A DNA stretch of 64,000 nt from Laburnicola sp. R22_1 (taxonomy: Eukaryota; Ascomycota; Dothideomycetes; Pleosporales; Didymosphaeriaceae). The position numbers were made by a program, and so were the translations under genes. The DNA is taken from NCBI GenBank assembly GCA_014281115.1, contig JACONQ010000008.1:434001-498000 (forward strand). Direction: 5' to 3'. The first letter of the stretch is position 1. Every line of letters starts with the position of its first letter. Shown piece after piece: positions 55,901-64,000 of this stretch. A model generated the notes under the pieces. That model ran no database searches. It was given only the letters and a program-made list of their open reading frames with translations, and was not told where the DNA came from.

Positions 55901-58900
55901 GATAAAGAGTGCATGCATATGACAAGACTCTCCACCGTAACATCGGACTCTCGAATGCCGTTCTCTCGCACTTTGTACCGTTTGTTGTTCTCGAGGAATT
56001 CGCTGAGTTGTGACACTTGATCGAGCAAACCACGTACAAGACTCTTTGATATTCTTGTGATGAGTGCGGTCAGATCTGAGCATACTGGCGGTTCGACCAT
56101 GGGATGTTGCGCAATTCTACCGATTTGTGTGCTCAGGACAAGCAAGAGCGCCAACGGTTTCACACGTTCGAGAGGTGAATTTGGTGGCGAATTCGGTGCA
56201 GTACTTGCGAGGCTATTAGATAAGATACTTTCGAAGAGCGATGCGACATATTGTCCCATTTTGACAACGAAAGCTTTTCTGTCGATTGGGTCATGGAAGC
56301 TGAGATGCGTAGATATGTAGCCGATGAGCGAGCGTAATATCCTAGATGTCTTGCAGAAGGCGGTCTCCTGTGCCCCCAGTGACTCGTCGCTCTGGGCCTG
56401 GGTAGCGACAGAACTCCACACACTGGTCGTGGAATCTGCTAACCGTGCGAAGGCGACGTCTTCCCAGGGACCGCACCTGATAGACGTTACAACAAGGTCG
56501 ACAGTGCCATAGCCAGCAGATTCATCCAGATCCCTTCCACCATTCTTAACGGCCAGCAATGCCCGATGTAGACCTCCGGAGCCAACAAAGGTAGTCGTGT
56601 GGAAATATGTACCATCCTGCAGGGGAGATATGTCGAATGTGGTCGAATACCGAGTGCCATACGGACGGAGCCCATGTAACAATGGACGACCTCCTTGTTC
56701 TTGCTCTGGATTTGGCTCTCGTGTGCTTGCTATGGTCTTCAGATATTCGTCTACAAGAGGTTCACTCGGTTGCCGGAACTCTCTAGTTTCAATATCCACT
56801 CGTTGCGGCTGAGCTTTGCGAATAAGACGCCGCTTTGGTATCGACAAATTCCGTGGTGGCGGCTTGGGTGTCTGCTCCCCTGCGTCCTCTACTGAGGGCA
56901 ATGGTGGAAGAACAGCATCATCGTCAGCAAGAAATCGTGCCAATTGGGGATTTCGAGACGGGTGGAGAAGTGGCAACTGGAGGTCGAATTGCCGATCTAC
57001 GCGTCGCAACCCTCTCTCGAACGCAAATCTGCGATCACTACCGCGGTAATCTGTTGCCAATCCTTCCAATTGTGCATTCCTGTACAGAACAGGTTTTTTC
57101 TTACTAGAGGGAAGCAGTCTGTTTCGCAAAGAGCCGGGTGTGTTATGGTCATTTGCATGCTGTGTGTTGTGAGGCGCCCCGGGACGAACGTATATAACCC
57201 CGGCCGGAAGAACTTGCCGCACCGAAGCCCGCGATCTTTGTGCAACGGGCTCTGGATGTTCTTTCAACACAGAAACGGCACCGTCGTCCTGCGGAATCGA
57301 TACCTGCCGAGAGTGCTGCTGATTCCGGTCCAAGTCAAGTAGGGGTCCACGCGTTGCGAGACCATCTGCAGCTTGACCAGTATTCTGAGGTTTTATATCG
57401 CCTCGTTTCCATTGCTTTAAGGTAACATTTGCGTCTTCCGTGTCTTTCGCAGTATGTAACCTAATGTATTTATTTGCTGGGGTTTGACGGGCATAATCTG
57501 GCCTTCGGCGAGCTTGTCGCTTCGCAATCCTGAGGAATTGAGGTACCGCTTTACCTCTGTTAGATGGCGACTGGTTGAAATCCAAAACACTTAGAGCAGG
57601 AGGAGGCGTTCGCCGCGCTTTTCTTGACGTTGTAGGCCGCTTGGCGGAACGATTGTGCGAGATACCAGCAGTGTTCCTACTATTTCCAGAGATCTTGGTC
57701 TTCTTAGATCTCGCAAACACGTCGGTGAGCTTCGTTTGATGTTTCCGTTTCCTACTAGCCCCACCAAGTGTGAACAGATGTAGGCGATCGTTCTCCATGG
57801 TATCTGAATCATCGTCGGCATAGCGGCGGTCAAACCTAGCAGCCATCTCAGAGGCCACGTGAGCTGATTCCTGAACATCTTCGGGTCGATGAACATGGGT
57901 ATCATCGACTGCATCCGAATCGTCTGAGATGTCTATGACATGATTGCGAAGAGAACTCGTCCCTTCCAGTCCCGATAGCGCTCCCTTGCGCCTGACAACT
58001 TTTTGAGCGACGCCCCGCTGAGCCTCCGGCTTTTCAGGAGACTCAAGAACATCCACTCGATCTCTCATATGTGGGTTGCGCTTCGCTTGGTTCTGGCGGT
58101 CAAAGCGCAACCACGAAGCTGGAAGAACGCCTTTGATCTTCTTTCCAACCCTTCTTAGTTCATTGTCACTAACTTTGGTTTCTGCTTCAGAGGCCTCGGT
58201 ATCGGATGAGGAGCTGTCGCTAGGTATGGTGATCGGTCGATGTGGTCTTTGGCCTAATCTTTGTACGCTATGCATGATAGGCTCGGTGTCAGATTCAATC
58301 TGCGGTTGCGGAGGCAGGCTAGACGAATGCGAGGGTGTAGGTAGATCCCGGATCGGCGTGATTGCCAGTGGTCTTGCAGATTGTCGCACAGCAGATTCGA
58401 TGCGATTGACAGGAGGGCTGCTCGAATAAGGAGGCGACTGAGGAACAGTCCATATATCAGTCCCAGCGAGAGAGGGCCCATTATCAGCAACAGCCCTCTT
58501 GCCTAGCGCCGAAGCGGGACGCGCCGGATGGCCCATTTTCCTCCGTTTCGCACCATGGTCGTCCATAAGAGAAGTGGGTTTTATTTTGCGAGACCGAGGT
58601 TGCGTTCGACCTGAGTCTGCTCGCCTTTCATCGGTACGTCGCACGATTGGCGTGGATATGGGGATCTCGATCGGACTGCTAGGTGCCCGGTTGTTATCAG
58701 GGTCGAACTCCTGTTCCTGTGATTCTTCCTCGTGATGATTTGTCTTGCGTGATGGCGACAACACTTTTGTCACAGGTTTTATGCCCCGGCCTTGTAAGTC
58801 CCTGCGATACCGCTCGCCCTCGAGGAGATAGGGATGGAGTTGAATGGGCTTCCGTTGCCTTAACCCCATTTGTAATCGTGCCGCCTGCACTTCCTCGTAT

Positions 58901-59598
58901 TCCTGTTGCTGTGCCGCTGTTGAGCGGGGCGGTATTACCACTTGCACAGTAGTCCGGCGTGTTGGCGAGGCGAATATGGTTTCGTGGAGAGGGTGCTCAT
59001 CAAGGTCAGAGGGTGGGTCGGAAAGGTCATCGCTATCCGATTCGGACAGAGGGGCGAGGCCAACTTTAGGGAGCGAAGGATCGGAGGCTCTTGCAGTTTT
59101 GTTCTCGGTCGCGTTCGAGTTCGTTGTCTCCTGCGAAACTATGGGCACACCAAGAATTTGGGATGACCATATGGGCTTGTTGATACGCTTCGCCTTCGGA
59201 TATGGCGAACATTGAAGCGGATCGGGGCTTTCAGTCGGTTCTCTGGTACAACGATTGGGATCAGTGTATGACGGAGGCGTTGCAGGCTGAACCTGAGGAA
59301 TATCCTCTGCCACCTGGGTTATCGGGGATAGTTGACCCTGTGTGCGCCGCCTCTCATCCGGCGGCCCTCCCCGGGGTGTCGTGGCCCCGAATTCATCACG
59401 AACATCGTCCCTGGAAGCCTCGTTGTCATGCTGTGTTGCGGATTGCTCCCCGGCATCGTCTTTCGGTGCAAGGGAATCGACTTCGCGGACATCCGGCGCG
59501 TGCTGGCTGTCTCGGTCTGTACTCGTTGATGATATCTCGATGTCCTCCTCTTCTTCATCGGAATCCTGGACAAATCCCTTGGTTCGCCATTTGGACAT
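52915..59598 (-). CDS. mus7: Mms22/Mus7-family DNA repair protein
   Basis: Single uninterrupted frame of 2227 aa from the ATG at 59598. The N-terminus has the family signature 'KWRTKGFVQDSDEEEEDIEI'. Residues up to about 900 are disordered, Ser/Pro/Arg-rich and basic, with SDSD/DSDE acidic clusters. The C-terminal about 1300 residues are helical and contain the conserved Mus7/MMS22 region ('RPLLHGLRPYGTRYSTTFDI', 'FVGSGGLHRAL', 'DFFVARNGLKHLRREQ', 'NLTAFQLATNEPYISIQPFAKWHNE' segments). In yeast and Neurospora Mms22/Mus7 works with the Rtt101-Mms1 Cul4-like ubiquitin ligase and Tof2/Ctf4 at damaged replication forks. Length agrees with filamentous ascomycete orthologues. The very C-terminus (after about 2190) becomes Gly/Glu-rich. 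No damage seen. It is divergent from the next gene, with only 267 bp between the starts. Confidence 0.88.
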   Translation of the reverse strand: MSKWRTKGFVQDSDEEEEDIEISSTSTDRDSQHAPDVREVDSLAPKDDAGEQSATQHDNEASRDDVRDEFGATTPRGGPPDERRRTQGQLSPITQVAEDIPQVQPATPPSYTDPNRCTREPTESPDPLQCSPYPKAKRINKPIWSSQILGVPIVSQETTNSNATENKTARASDPSLPKVGLAPLSESDSDDLSDPPSDLDEHPLHETIFASPTRRTTVQVVIPPRSTAAQQQEYEEVQAARLQMGLRQRKPIQLHPYLLEGERYRRDLQGRGIKPVTKVLSPSRKTNHHEEESQEQEFDPDNNRAPSSPIEIPISTPIVRRTDERRADSGRTQPRSRKIKPTSLMDDHGAKRRKMGHPARPASALGKRAVADNGPSLAGTDIWTVPQSPPYSSSPPVNRIESAVRQSARPLAITPIRDLPTPSHSSSLPPQPQIESDTEPIMHSVQRLGQRPHRPITIPSDSSSSDTEASEAETKVSDNELRRVGKKIKGVLPASWLRFDRQNQAKRNPHMRDRVDVLESPEKPEAQRGVAQKVVRRKGALSGLEGTSSLRNHVIDISDDSDAVDDTHVHRPEDVQESAHVASEMAARFDRRYADDDSDTMENDRLHLFTLGGASRKRKHQTKLTDVFARSKKTKISGNSRNTAGISHNRSAKRPTTSRKARRTPPPALSVLDFNQSPSNRGKAVPQFLRIAKRQARRRPDYARQTPANKYIRLHTAKDTEDANVTLKQWKRGDIKPQNTGQAADGLATRGPLLDLDRNQQHSRQVSIPQDDGAVSVLKEHPEPVAQRSRASVRQVLPAGVIYVRPGAPHNTQHANDHNTPGSLRNRLLPSSKKKPVLYRNAQLEGLATDYRGSDRRFAFERGLRRVDRQFDLQLPLLHPSRNPQLARFLADDDAVLPPLPSVEDAGEQTPKPPPRNLSIPKRRLIRKAQPQRVDIETREFRQPSEPLVDEYLKTIASTREPNPEQEQGGRPLLHGLRPYGTRYSTTFDISPLQDGTYFHTTTFVGSGGLHRALLAVKNGGRDLDESAGYGTVDLVVTSIRCGPWEDVAFARLADSTTSVWSSVATQAQSDESLGAQETAFCKTSRILRSLIGYISTHLSFHDPIDRKAFVVKMGQYVASLFESILSNSLASTAPNSPPNSPLERVKPLALLLVLSTQIGRIAQHPMVEPPVCSDLTALITRISKSLVRGLLDQVSQLSEFLENNKRYKVRENGIRESDVTVESLVICMHSLSEANIPGNTFWDLVGQELSPRAQEAIHLEVFESVWGAVFTLLPFVEINSCGIPMRGRRTSFEQDNWTVIRALVQRLLALYPESSKASSASLNDYVRAVLTRCYELIHFWHWRRCEPVLYVMFDFFVARNGLKHLRREQCNGSVLFLEQNDNESASHIGPNDKSFHIFLKCIFIGLQGMQSRYAEKKLRSVVLRLIPNHGRSHPKDQPLEAESLGALRNHHDILCTLYRASTPSCRPKLELIKSLVHHENSHREACRISVRAWANLTAFQLATNEPYISIQPFAKWHNEIMLQTLKQYRLARIEAEDYLKSGVLNNSEAASLMVRQTVEKNQEQVIATLRDCMAGMLRAIDVRNSQNFLREFLVDSGLVQVLELSHLQDARLVVVIRDALGVLRAFANLPRQPPSDIINQEQSEESQDYGEPLELDDIMGMDSDGLPPDDFLHTPLWHLISNAFGAEASPDDNLLMDCIDTWCLTARSQVSSGARSWSFYLDPFSQVSWQQLRRTEQTQKFGPYFMASVLVCDPTAYLKHRLDILNALMVSLADRESLLRFQHRLLSAIARVAPDDPLMRNLPFFQNDDTGSLDIRADTLRTRRLTLISSILANMRDDFHATIHQDPHKVVEVKGDYGAILKDFMTAMKNNYQQLGPRTTVTGAYVEFVQKVVQFLQQYTADICPVLDFFTNSIAFPLPAADPTYVVGRLCGYAPKLGKSGTAKQLSVFMQTVAQQAATGGNQPYLVQQLQTALCTNEAPTKDRFSLRDVLLRGIYPAYIELAFTSPIGFIIAKPILQSLTPILEVMFFDVRVCDEANVQAVCECLVAISHAAIRSTEQLKENGDFVAKPHVLHATCLVLQAATPISSLLEYICGRCSGSETRPLIATYFKQFAVFMDEMLRDQVPQRVPTYGGDANGVRSRYADLLSFSRDGLEASVRTNWSANGEGIFFGQGHGKREVGFELGTVGEEKARLGGVLGVFFAAGGTGGGGEGEEGSGCLFGDVDV

Positions 59599-59865
59599 TG
59601 GCGCGAGTCCGCATCGCGTTCGTGTTCGTGCGGCGGGCGGTTGCGTGGGATGTCGAAGCTCGTGCGACGCGTCAAAGCGGACGCGTTCGTCACGTGTATA
59701 TTAGCGACCCGCGCGGCGCTACGTAACACGGTGAACTCTTGGACTCGACGGGGACTGTCTCTTACAGTAACAACCGTGAACCAAGAGGTTGCGAAGATTT
59801 TCTCTCTGACGCACAGCAGTTCCGAAAACATTGCGATTCGCCCTCGGCTAAACTAGTCGATCACC

Positions 59866-60323
59866 ATGGCAGGCCGTCTTCTTCCAATTGCGCTGGCCAT
59901 GTTTGCAGGCGTGGCCATCGGGGTCAGCACGTTCGGGGAAGAATTCAAAGAGCAAAGGAGACGGCGACTGCAGGAAGAGTACAACCGGTACAGCCCTGCA
60001 TACAAAATAACCGTTCTCTACTTTCTACTAATACGACCAGCGACCTTGCTGCGGTGTCCTCTTTGAATAGTGAGGGACCTTCGCCGATGGCGTCAAGCAC
60101 AATCAAAGCTCCGCAACCAGAACAGTCACCGGCCGAGACCGAGACCGCGGGTTCTTCGGCCACGCACAGCAATACAGCAGCGACTCACTCGGATGTCTGG
60201 GCATCAAAAGTTTCGTCTATGCTAGGATTCCGGGCAAGGTCAGGAAAGGAGAACGCAGGAGGCTCGGCAAAGGAACAGGTGCCGACGATGAGTACCATCG
60301 ACTCATCGAAGCAGCAGCCATAG
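59866..60323 (+). CDS. Small protein with an N-terminal membrane segment, unknown function
   Basis: Exons 59866-59987 and 60041-60323 (53-nt intron, GTACAG...ctactaatacgaccag) give 134 aa. Residues 5-23 (LLPIALAMFAGVAIGVSTF) form one hydrophobic segment followed by a strongly basic helix 'EEFKEQRRRRLQEEYNR'. This arrangement is common in small mitochondrial inner-membrane proteins. The remaining about 90 residues are Ser/Thr/Ala-rich and disordered, with 'SDVWASKVSSMLGFRARSGK' the only ordered-looking piece. I do not recognise the family. The intron model is supported by a good branch sequence and by conserved phase. Its stop lies only 22 bp from the stop of the convergent bet4 gene. It shares a short divergent promoter with mus7. 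Confidence 0.72.
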
Positions 60324-60345
60324 CATTGGTTGTGGGTCACGACTC

Positions 60346-61521
60346 TCAGAGATCTAAGCGTTTACCCAGGTCCTCCCACCGTCCCTTTCTCAATGGATCT
60401 AGTCGTTGCAACTCTTCCAACCAGGAGCGCATGTCCTTTGTCGTAAACTCTTTGGTGCCACTCTCAACCTCCACATACGCGCTCGCCAGATATAGCAGCC
60501 CCTCGTATATCCACTTGCAGTCTTCCTCGTCGTCCAATATCTCCCGGATATACTGCATCTCATGTGCATAGTATTTCTCGCGATCGCCGTTGCTCAGATC
60601 AAGGACAATCTGGTCTTCGGAAGGGCAGCCCGGAGACAAGGTCGACATGAGGTATTGGTGGTAGAACCAGATGGACTGGTCGAAGGGGTCGGTGTTGATG
60701 GCTTCGCATATTAGTGCAAGCTCGGAATCCAGAAGAGCCCTGCGAGCCTGCGCATCTGCGTTTCGTTCATTGAGCAGGCGGGGTATAAGCTTGCTGCGGT
60801 AGTGCCAGGCTGAGAAGTTGGAGAGGTTGGATGTAATCATCTTGCTGGTGTACTCGAATTCAGACTCCGTAAGGTTTCGGGGCGCATTTTTGTCTGTGTA
60901 GGCTGTAAAGCGTTCAAGCTGAGCTACTACAAATCGCCGGTAGCCCCATGCGTGGAAGTTACGACTATCAGCGTATAACATCTTGCTCACTAGCTGCAGC
61001 TCTCCCGCCCATAGATCTCGGCCAGTTTCAATCCCTAATTGCGCCTCTGCAGCCTCAAGTAGCCAGTTCCTGTGATTCCATATCCAATAGCATTTGGGGA
61101 ACTTTCGCAACAATGCGAATGTGAGCTCGAGGTCGTTTTGTATAAGCTCTGCAGATGATGCTTCCGGGGAACCGCTAGGAAATAAGGCGGAAAGTACCCG
61201 TCGGCGGTGGTTCCATATTGTGTAGTACTCAGGGTTCTGGTTCAAAAGTTTTGTTACCAACCCCAGGACTTCGAGTGTGTATTGCCTCTCAGTAACCTAC
61301 CGCATACAGGTCAGCAGTCCCCTAGCGGTACGGTTTCAACACTCACCTTAGTATTGACTAAATCTACCAACTCGTTGTATGCATCGATAGCTCGAAGTTC
61401 TTTCTGCCTGGCTTCTTCGGTGCGCGCAGCCGCGCGTGCCGTGCGCGAGATGCCGTGCTGAGACGTTGTTAGAGATTCGCAACTACTGTCTACCTCAGTT
61501 CTTTACTCACGCTTGCCATAT
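60346..61521 (-). CDS. bet4: Rab geranylgeranyltransferase alpha subunit Bet4
   Basis: Exons on minus: 61521-61513 (nine bases, ATGGCAAGC), 61457-61347 and 61296-60346, total 356 aa. Bet4 forms, with the beta subunit Bet2, the enzyme that attaches geranylgeranyl groups to Rab GTPases presented by the escort protein. PFTA repeats are clear: 'YYTIWNHRRRVL', 'CYWIWNHRNWLL', 'NFHAWGYRRFVV', 'NFSAWHYRSKLI' and 'SIWFYHQYLM'. The N-terminus 'MASHGISRTARAAARTEEAR' matches the start of fungal Bet4 proteins and confirms the nine-base first exon. Length is normal for the family. It is convergent with the small membrane-protein gene (22 bp between stop codons) and divergent from the Ama1-like gene. Confidence 0.93.
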
Positions 61522-61888
61522 TGATTGAGGAACTGTGTTACGAGCACTTGGGAGCTTCGCTGTGACCCTGCGCCCGCCGGAGATAAGTTCCACCGCCCGA
61601 CGCGTTCCTTCCTACCCCTCCACTTTCACCACCAAGGAACCTTCCAACATTGTTGTGACATTCGTAATCATCCTAAGGGCCGCCAAACTTGCGACCTTTT
61701 AAGAACCATCAGCATATTGCTATACTAACCCGGCAGCAATAACAACGCAGCAGCATTTGGGCTCTCGGGCCTCCCTTTCAGCCGCCCCTCCTCGACCTGT
61801 GCCGCTGACTTTCGCTCATCTCGACATGACCGAGATTCCGTAACTCAGGCAGCCATCAAATCAGCCAGCGCCTCCGAAATCTCACAGT
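61522..61888. other. Divergent promoter between bet4 and the Ama1-like gene
   Basis: 367 bp of normal composition without repeats or genes; it should contain both promoters. No clear TATA box. Confidence 0.5.
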
Positions 61889-64000
61889 ATGGATGACTCC
61901 GACGATGAGACTCATTCGTGCGCAGGTTACGCTACGCCCCCTTTGTCTCCATCCAAGACCGTCAGTACTGAAGGATGGCTGTCTCCCAAAACGCCAACCT
62001 CGCCTCGCAAAGCGCGGAGTTGCCTCTTCTCTCGCGATTTTGGACCTACCGGCCTTCGAAGCCCTCCAGACACTCCTACGAAATCAAGTTTCACATCCAG
62101 TTTTGGCGCGCTGAACCTAGCAGACGTTCCCAAGTTCAGCCCTAACTTCCTCTCGACTGCACTACCGCCGCATGAAGAATCCCCCAGCAAAAAACCCTTT
62201 GGTCACCTAAATGGTTTTGAAGATTGTCATCACGGTCGTTTCGCCTTGTCAAACACTCCTTTCCTTCCTGACGATAGCGATGCTCGTCAGGAATCTGAGC
62301 ATCCATCGAATGATGCCGGTCAGAAATCGCCTGATTCAAAGGCGAGCGATGATCAAAACCCAATAATGCACCTGTCTGCAGAAGAGGAACTGCCCTCGCC
62401 TTTGGCACGTTTCATTCCAAGCGCGTCCGACATGGATTTGGGAAGTACGCTACAAGCAGCCAGTACTATATGCGATCGCCATGATACATCATTACCATCA
62501 ACACTTCGTCGACTTCCTCTACGCCATATGAGTTCCCCTTTGCGTCCTGGTCAACGAGCAGCACGTGGCGGGTTACTGCCATCGCCCCGACATCCGAGTC
62601 ATGCACCAGATCGTTTCATCCCGCCGCGTCGTCCGCCCTACGTTACGAAGCAGAGATTTGACTTGAACAAGCCAGAAGAACGCTTGATAGCTGAAGAAAG
62701 GTCTACAGACGCCACCTCCCCTACTGTCGACCCCTTCAGTCGACGTCTCCGCCGATCTGGAAGGCTCAACGAGGAGCTCCGAGGTCTTCGAGAAACACAT
62801 GCCGTCCTTACAGGCCTATCGAACTTGAATCGACGACGGACCAACCCTAGCCTTCGTCACGGATCATTTACTCTTGGGTCGCGGCAGGTCAGCATAGGCT
62901 CCATCTGGAACGTAGGAGGCTCCTCTGCTGCTAGCGATACGGTAGTTGGCGTGTCCAATGGGAGAGGTGGTTTGCTTGGAAGTGGGACAAACGCCCCCCT
63001 TTACACCTCCATGTTCCTTAGTCGGTCTGATCCAGATGCTGAGCTCGAAGCGTACGAACGTCGCGTTGCACTGGCCCTCGACATAGACCAGACTAACCGC
63101 GTTCTGGATCATTCGACACCTTCCAGCAGTCCTGCAACGGCGAGCTCGAGCAGCACGCCATCCTCTACGGGCCGGACAGCGCATATTTGGAGAGACAACT
63201 CCTGGACCAGGGATAGTATCGCTACGCGTTTGTTTAATCTTGCAACTGTTTTCGAAAAACCATACTGACAGCGGTGTAAAGCAACTCAACAACCGCGAGC
63301 TCCGTCAAGGAAGGCTGTGCCTATCTTGCCGTTCAGATAAGTCACAATGACAGCCCGAGCTCTATGATGCTAACTGCATACACGGTACTAGATGCCCCTC
63401 AGTTGCGAGATGACTACTATTGTTCACTACTCGCATACTCCCACAAAGCGAAATGTCTTGCAGTAGGCTTGGGTAATTTTGTCCATATCTGGTCGGAACG
63501 AAAAGGTGTTGATACGCCGGAATCGCTCAACATGCTATCTGCCCCAGGCACAGTTGATGTCCAGCATGTCACGTCCCTGTCCTTCTCTTCGACCTCTGGC
63601 GGCCAAGCTATACTCGCTGTAGCCCGTGCAGATGGTCGGATTGCTTTATGGAGCCCATTCGATTCGGAGCCTCGCTTTGAAGCTATGCAACCCAAGCCTG
63701 CATCATACGTTGCTTTCAGGCCGACAGTCGTTAAACGACCATCGCTCCGCGACAGTGCTATGACAGTACATACGGAGGAGTTGCTCGTTGGTGATGAAGT
63801 AGGACACATTTACTTCTACAGCATTGAGTGGCCGTCTCAAACAGAGAGCGCCCTCTTCAGGTGGAATGGAGCGATGACACTCCTGGCTCGCATGACGGTC
63901 CATTCGCAACAGATCTGTGGCCTGTCATGGTCCCCCGACGGCGAGCTCTTCGCAAGCGGCGGCAACGACAACGCATGCTACCTCTTCGAGACCAAGAAGG
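61889..64000 (+). CDS. ama1: Ama1-type APC/C activator (Cdc20/Cdh1 family), partial at window end
   Basis: Proposed exons 61889-63215, 63282-63336 and 63384 onward; the 3' end is outside the window. The N-terminal 320 residues are Ser/Pro-rich. At residues 241-247 lies the C-box DRFIPPR, which docks activators on the anaphase-promoting complex. Then come 'RFDLNKPEERLIAEERSTD' and 'EAYERRVALALDIDQTNRVLD'. The WD40 propeller begins with 'FRVLDAPQLRDDYYCSLLAY' and 'CLAVGLGNFVHIWSE', as in Cdc20/Cdh1. Further blades are 'ILAVARADGRIALWSPFDS', 'VGDEVGHIYFYSIEW' and 'QQICGLSWSPDGELFASGGN'. The intermediate repeat sequence SYVAFRPTVVKRPS and the N-terminal layout fit the meiosis-specific activator Ama1/Mfr1 better than Cdc20 or Cdh1 (inference). 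The first intron is GT-AG (63216-63281; GTTTGT at 63228 is an alternative donor). The second appears to be AT-AC (63337-63383). Confidence 0.85.

Overview
This window comes from a filamentous ascomycete (Pezizomycotina, probably a Dothideomycete-like fungus; the class is inference). Genes have short GT-AG introns of 46-70 nt. The gene set is typical of moulds: two HET-domain incompatibility genes, a DASH-type cryptochrome, glutamate decarboxylase, a fungal rhodopsin-like membrane protein and small secreted proteins. The left third is AT-rich DNA riddled with C-to-T mutations of the RIP (repeat-induced point mutation) type.

Layout. Bases 1 to about 23200 are a repeat graveyard with no intact gene. 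Comparing repeats inside the window resolves three non-autonomous retroposon-like families, called here A, B and S. It also resolves one Fot1/pogo-type DNA transposon (5959-7773) and one Ty3/Gypsy LTR element (12406-19523). They are nested: a copy of A (about 2287-8087) holds B, S, a truncated A and the Fot1-like element; a copy of S (11752-about 21195) holds A, which holds the Gypsy element and a 61-bp B fragment. Most junctions carry visible 10-13 bp target duplications (TA for the DNA transposon). At about 23.2 kb the composition switches abruptly to a normal GC-balanced gene region.

Bases 23468-64000 carry, in order: a GAR/Gas2-domain cytoskeletal protein (-), an M28B glutamate-carboxypeptidase-like peptidase (+), a seven-helix rhodopsin-family protein (-), a secreted two-FAS1-domain protein (-), glutamate decarboxylase (+), cryptochrome DASH (+), a J-like protein without HPD (+), the U3 processome protein Utp7 (-), a decayed HET gene (-), an apparently intact HET gene (+), a GPI-type wall protein with CxPHGDHWHC repeats (-), a small cysteine-rich secreted protein (+), Mms22/Mus7 (-), a small N-terminally anchored protein (+), the Rab geranylgeranyltransferase alpha subunit Bet4 (-) and the 5' part of an Ama1-type APC/C activator (+). 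These are independent fungal genes; I see no metabolic cluster and no operon-like system. No tRNA, rRNA or CRISPR was recognised.

The most unusual signals are at gene-structure level: (1) a probable single-nucleotide exon in the M28 peptidase gene; (2) a probable AT-AC intron in the Ama1-like gene, exactly before the conserved LDAP motif; (3) an in-frame TAG in cryptochrome DASH followed by 48 coding-like codons ending in an RG-rich tail; (4) a 93-bp retroposon tail with poly(A) and a perfect 13-bp target duplication that supplies the stop codon of a HET gene; and (5) a mutation signature in the AT-rich block that seems focused on CAG/CTG rather than on all CpA sites.
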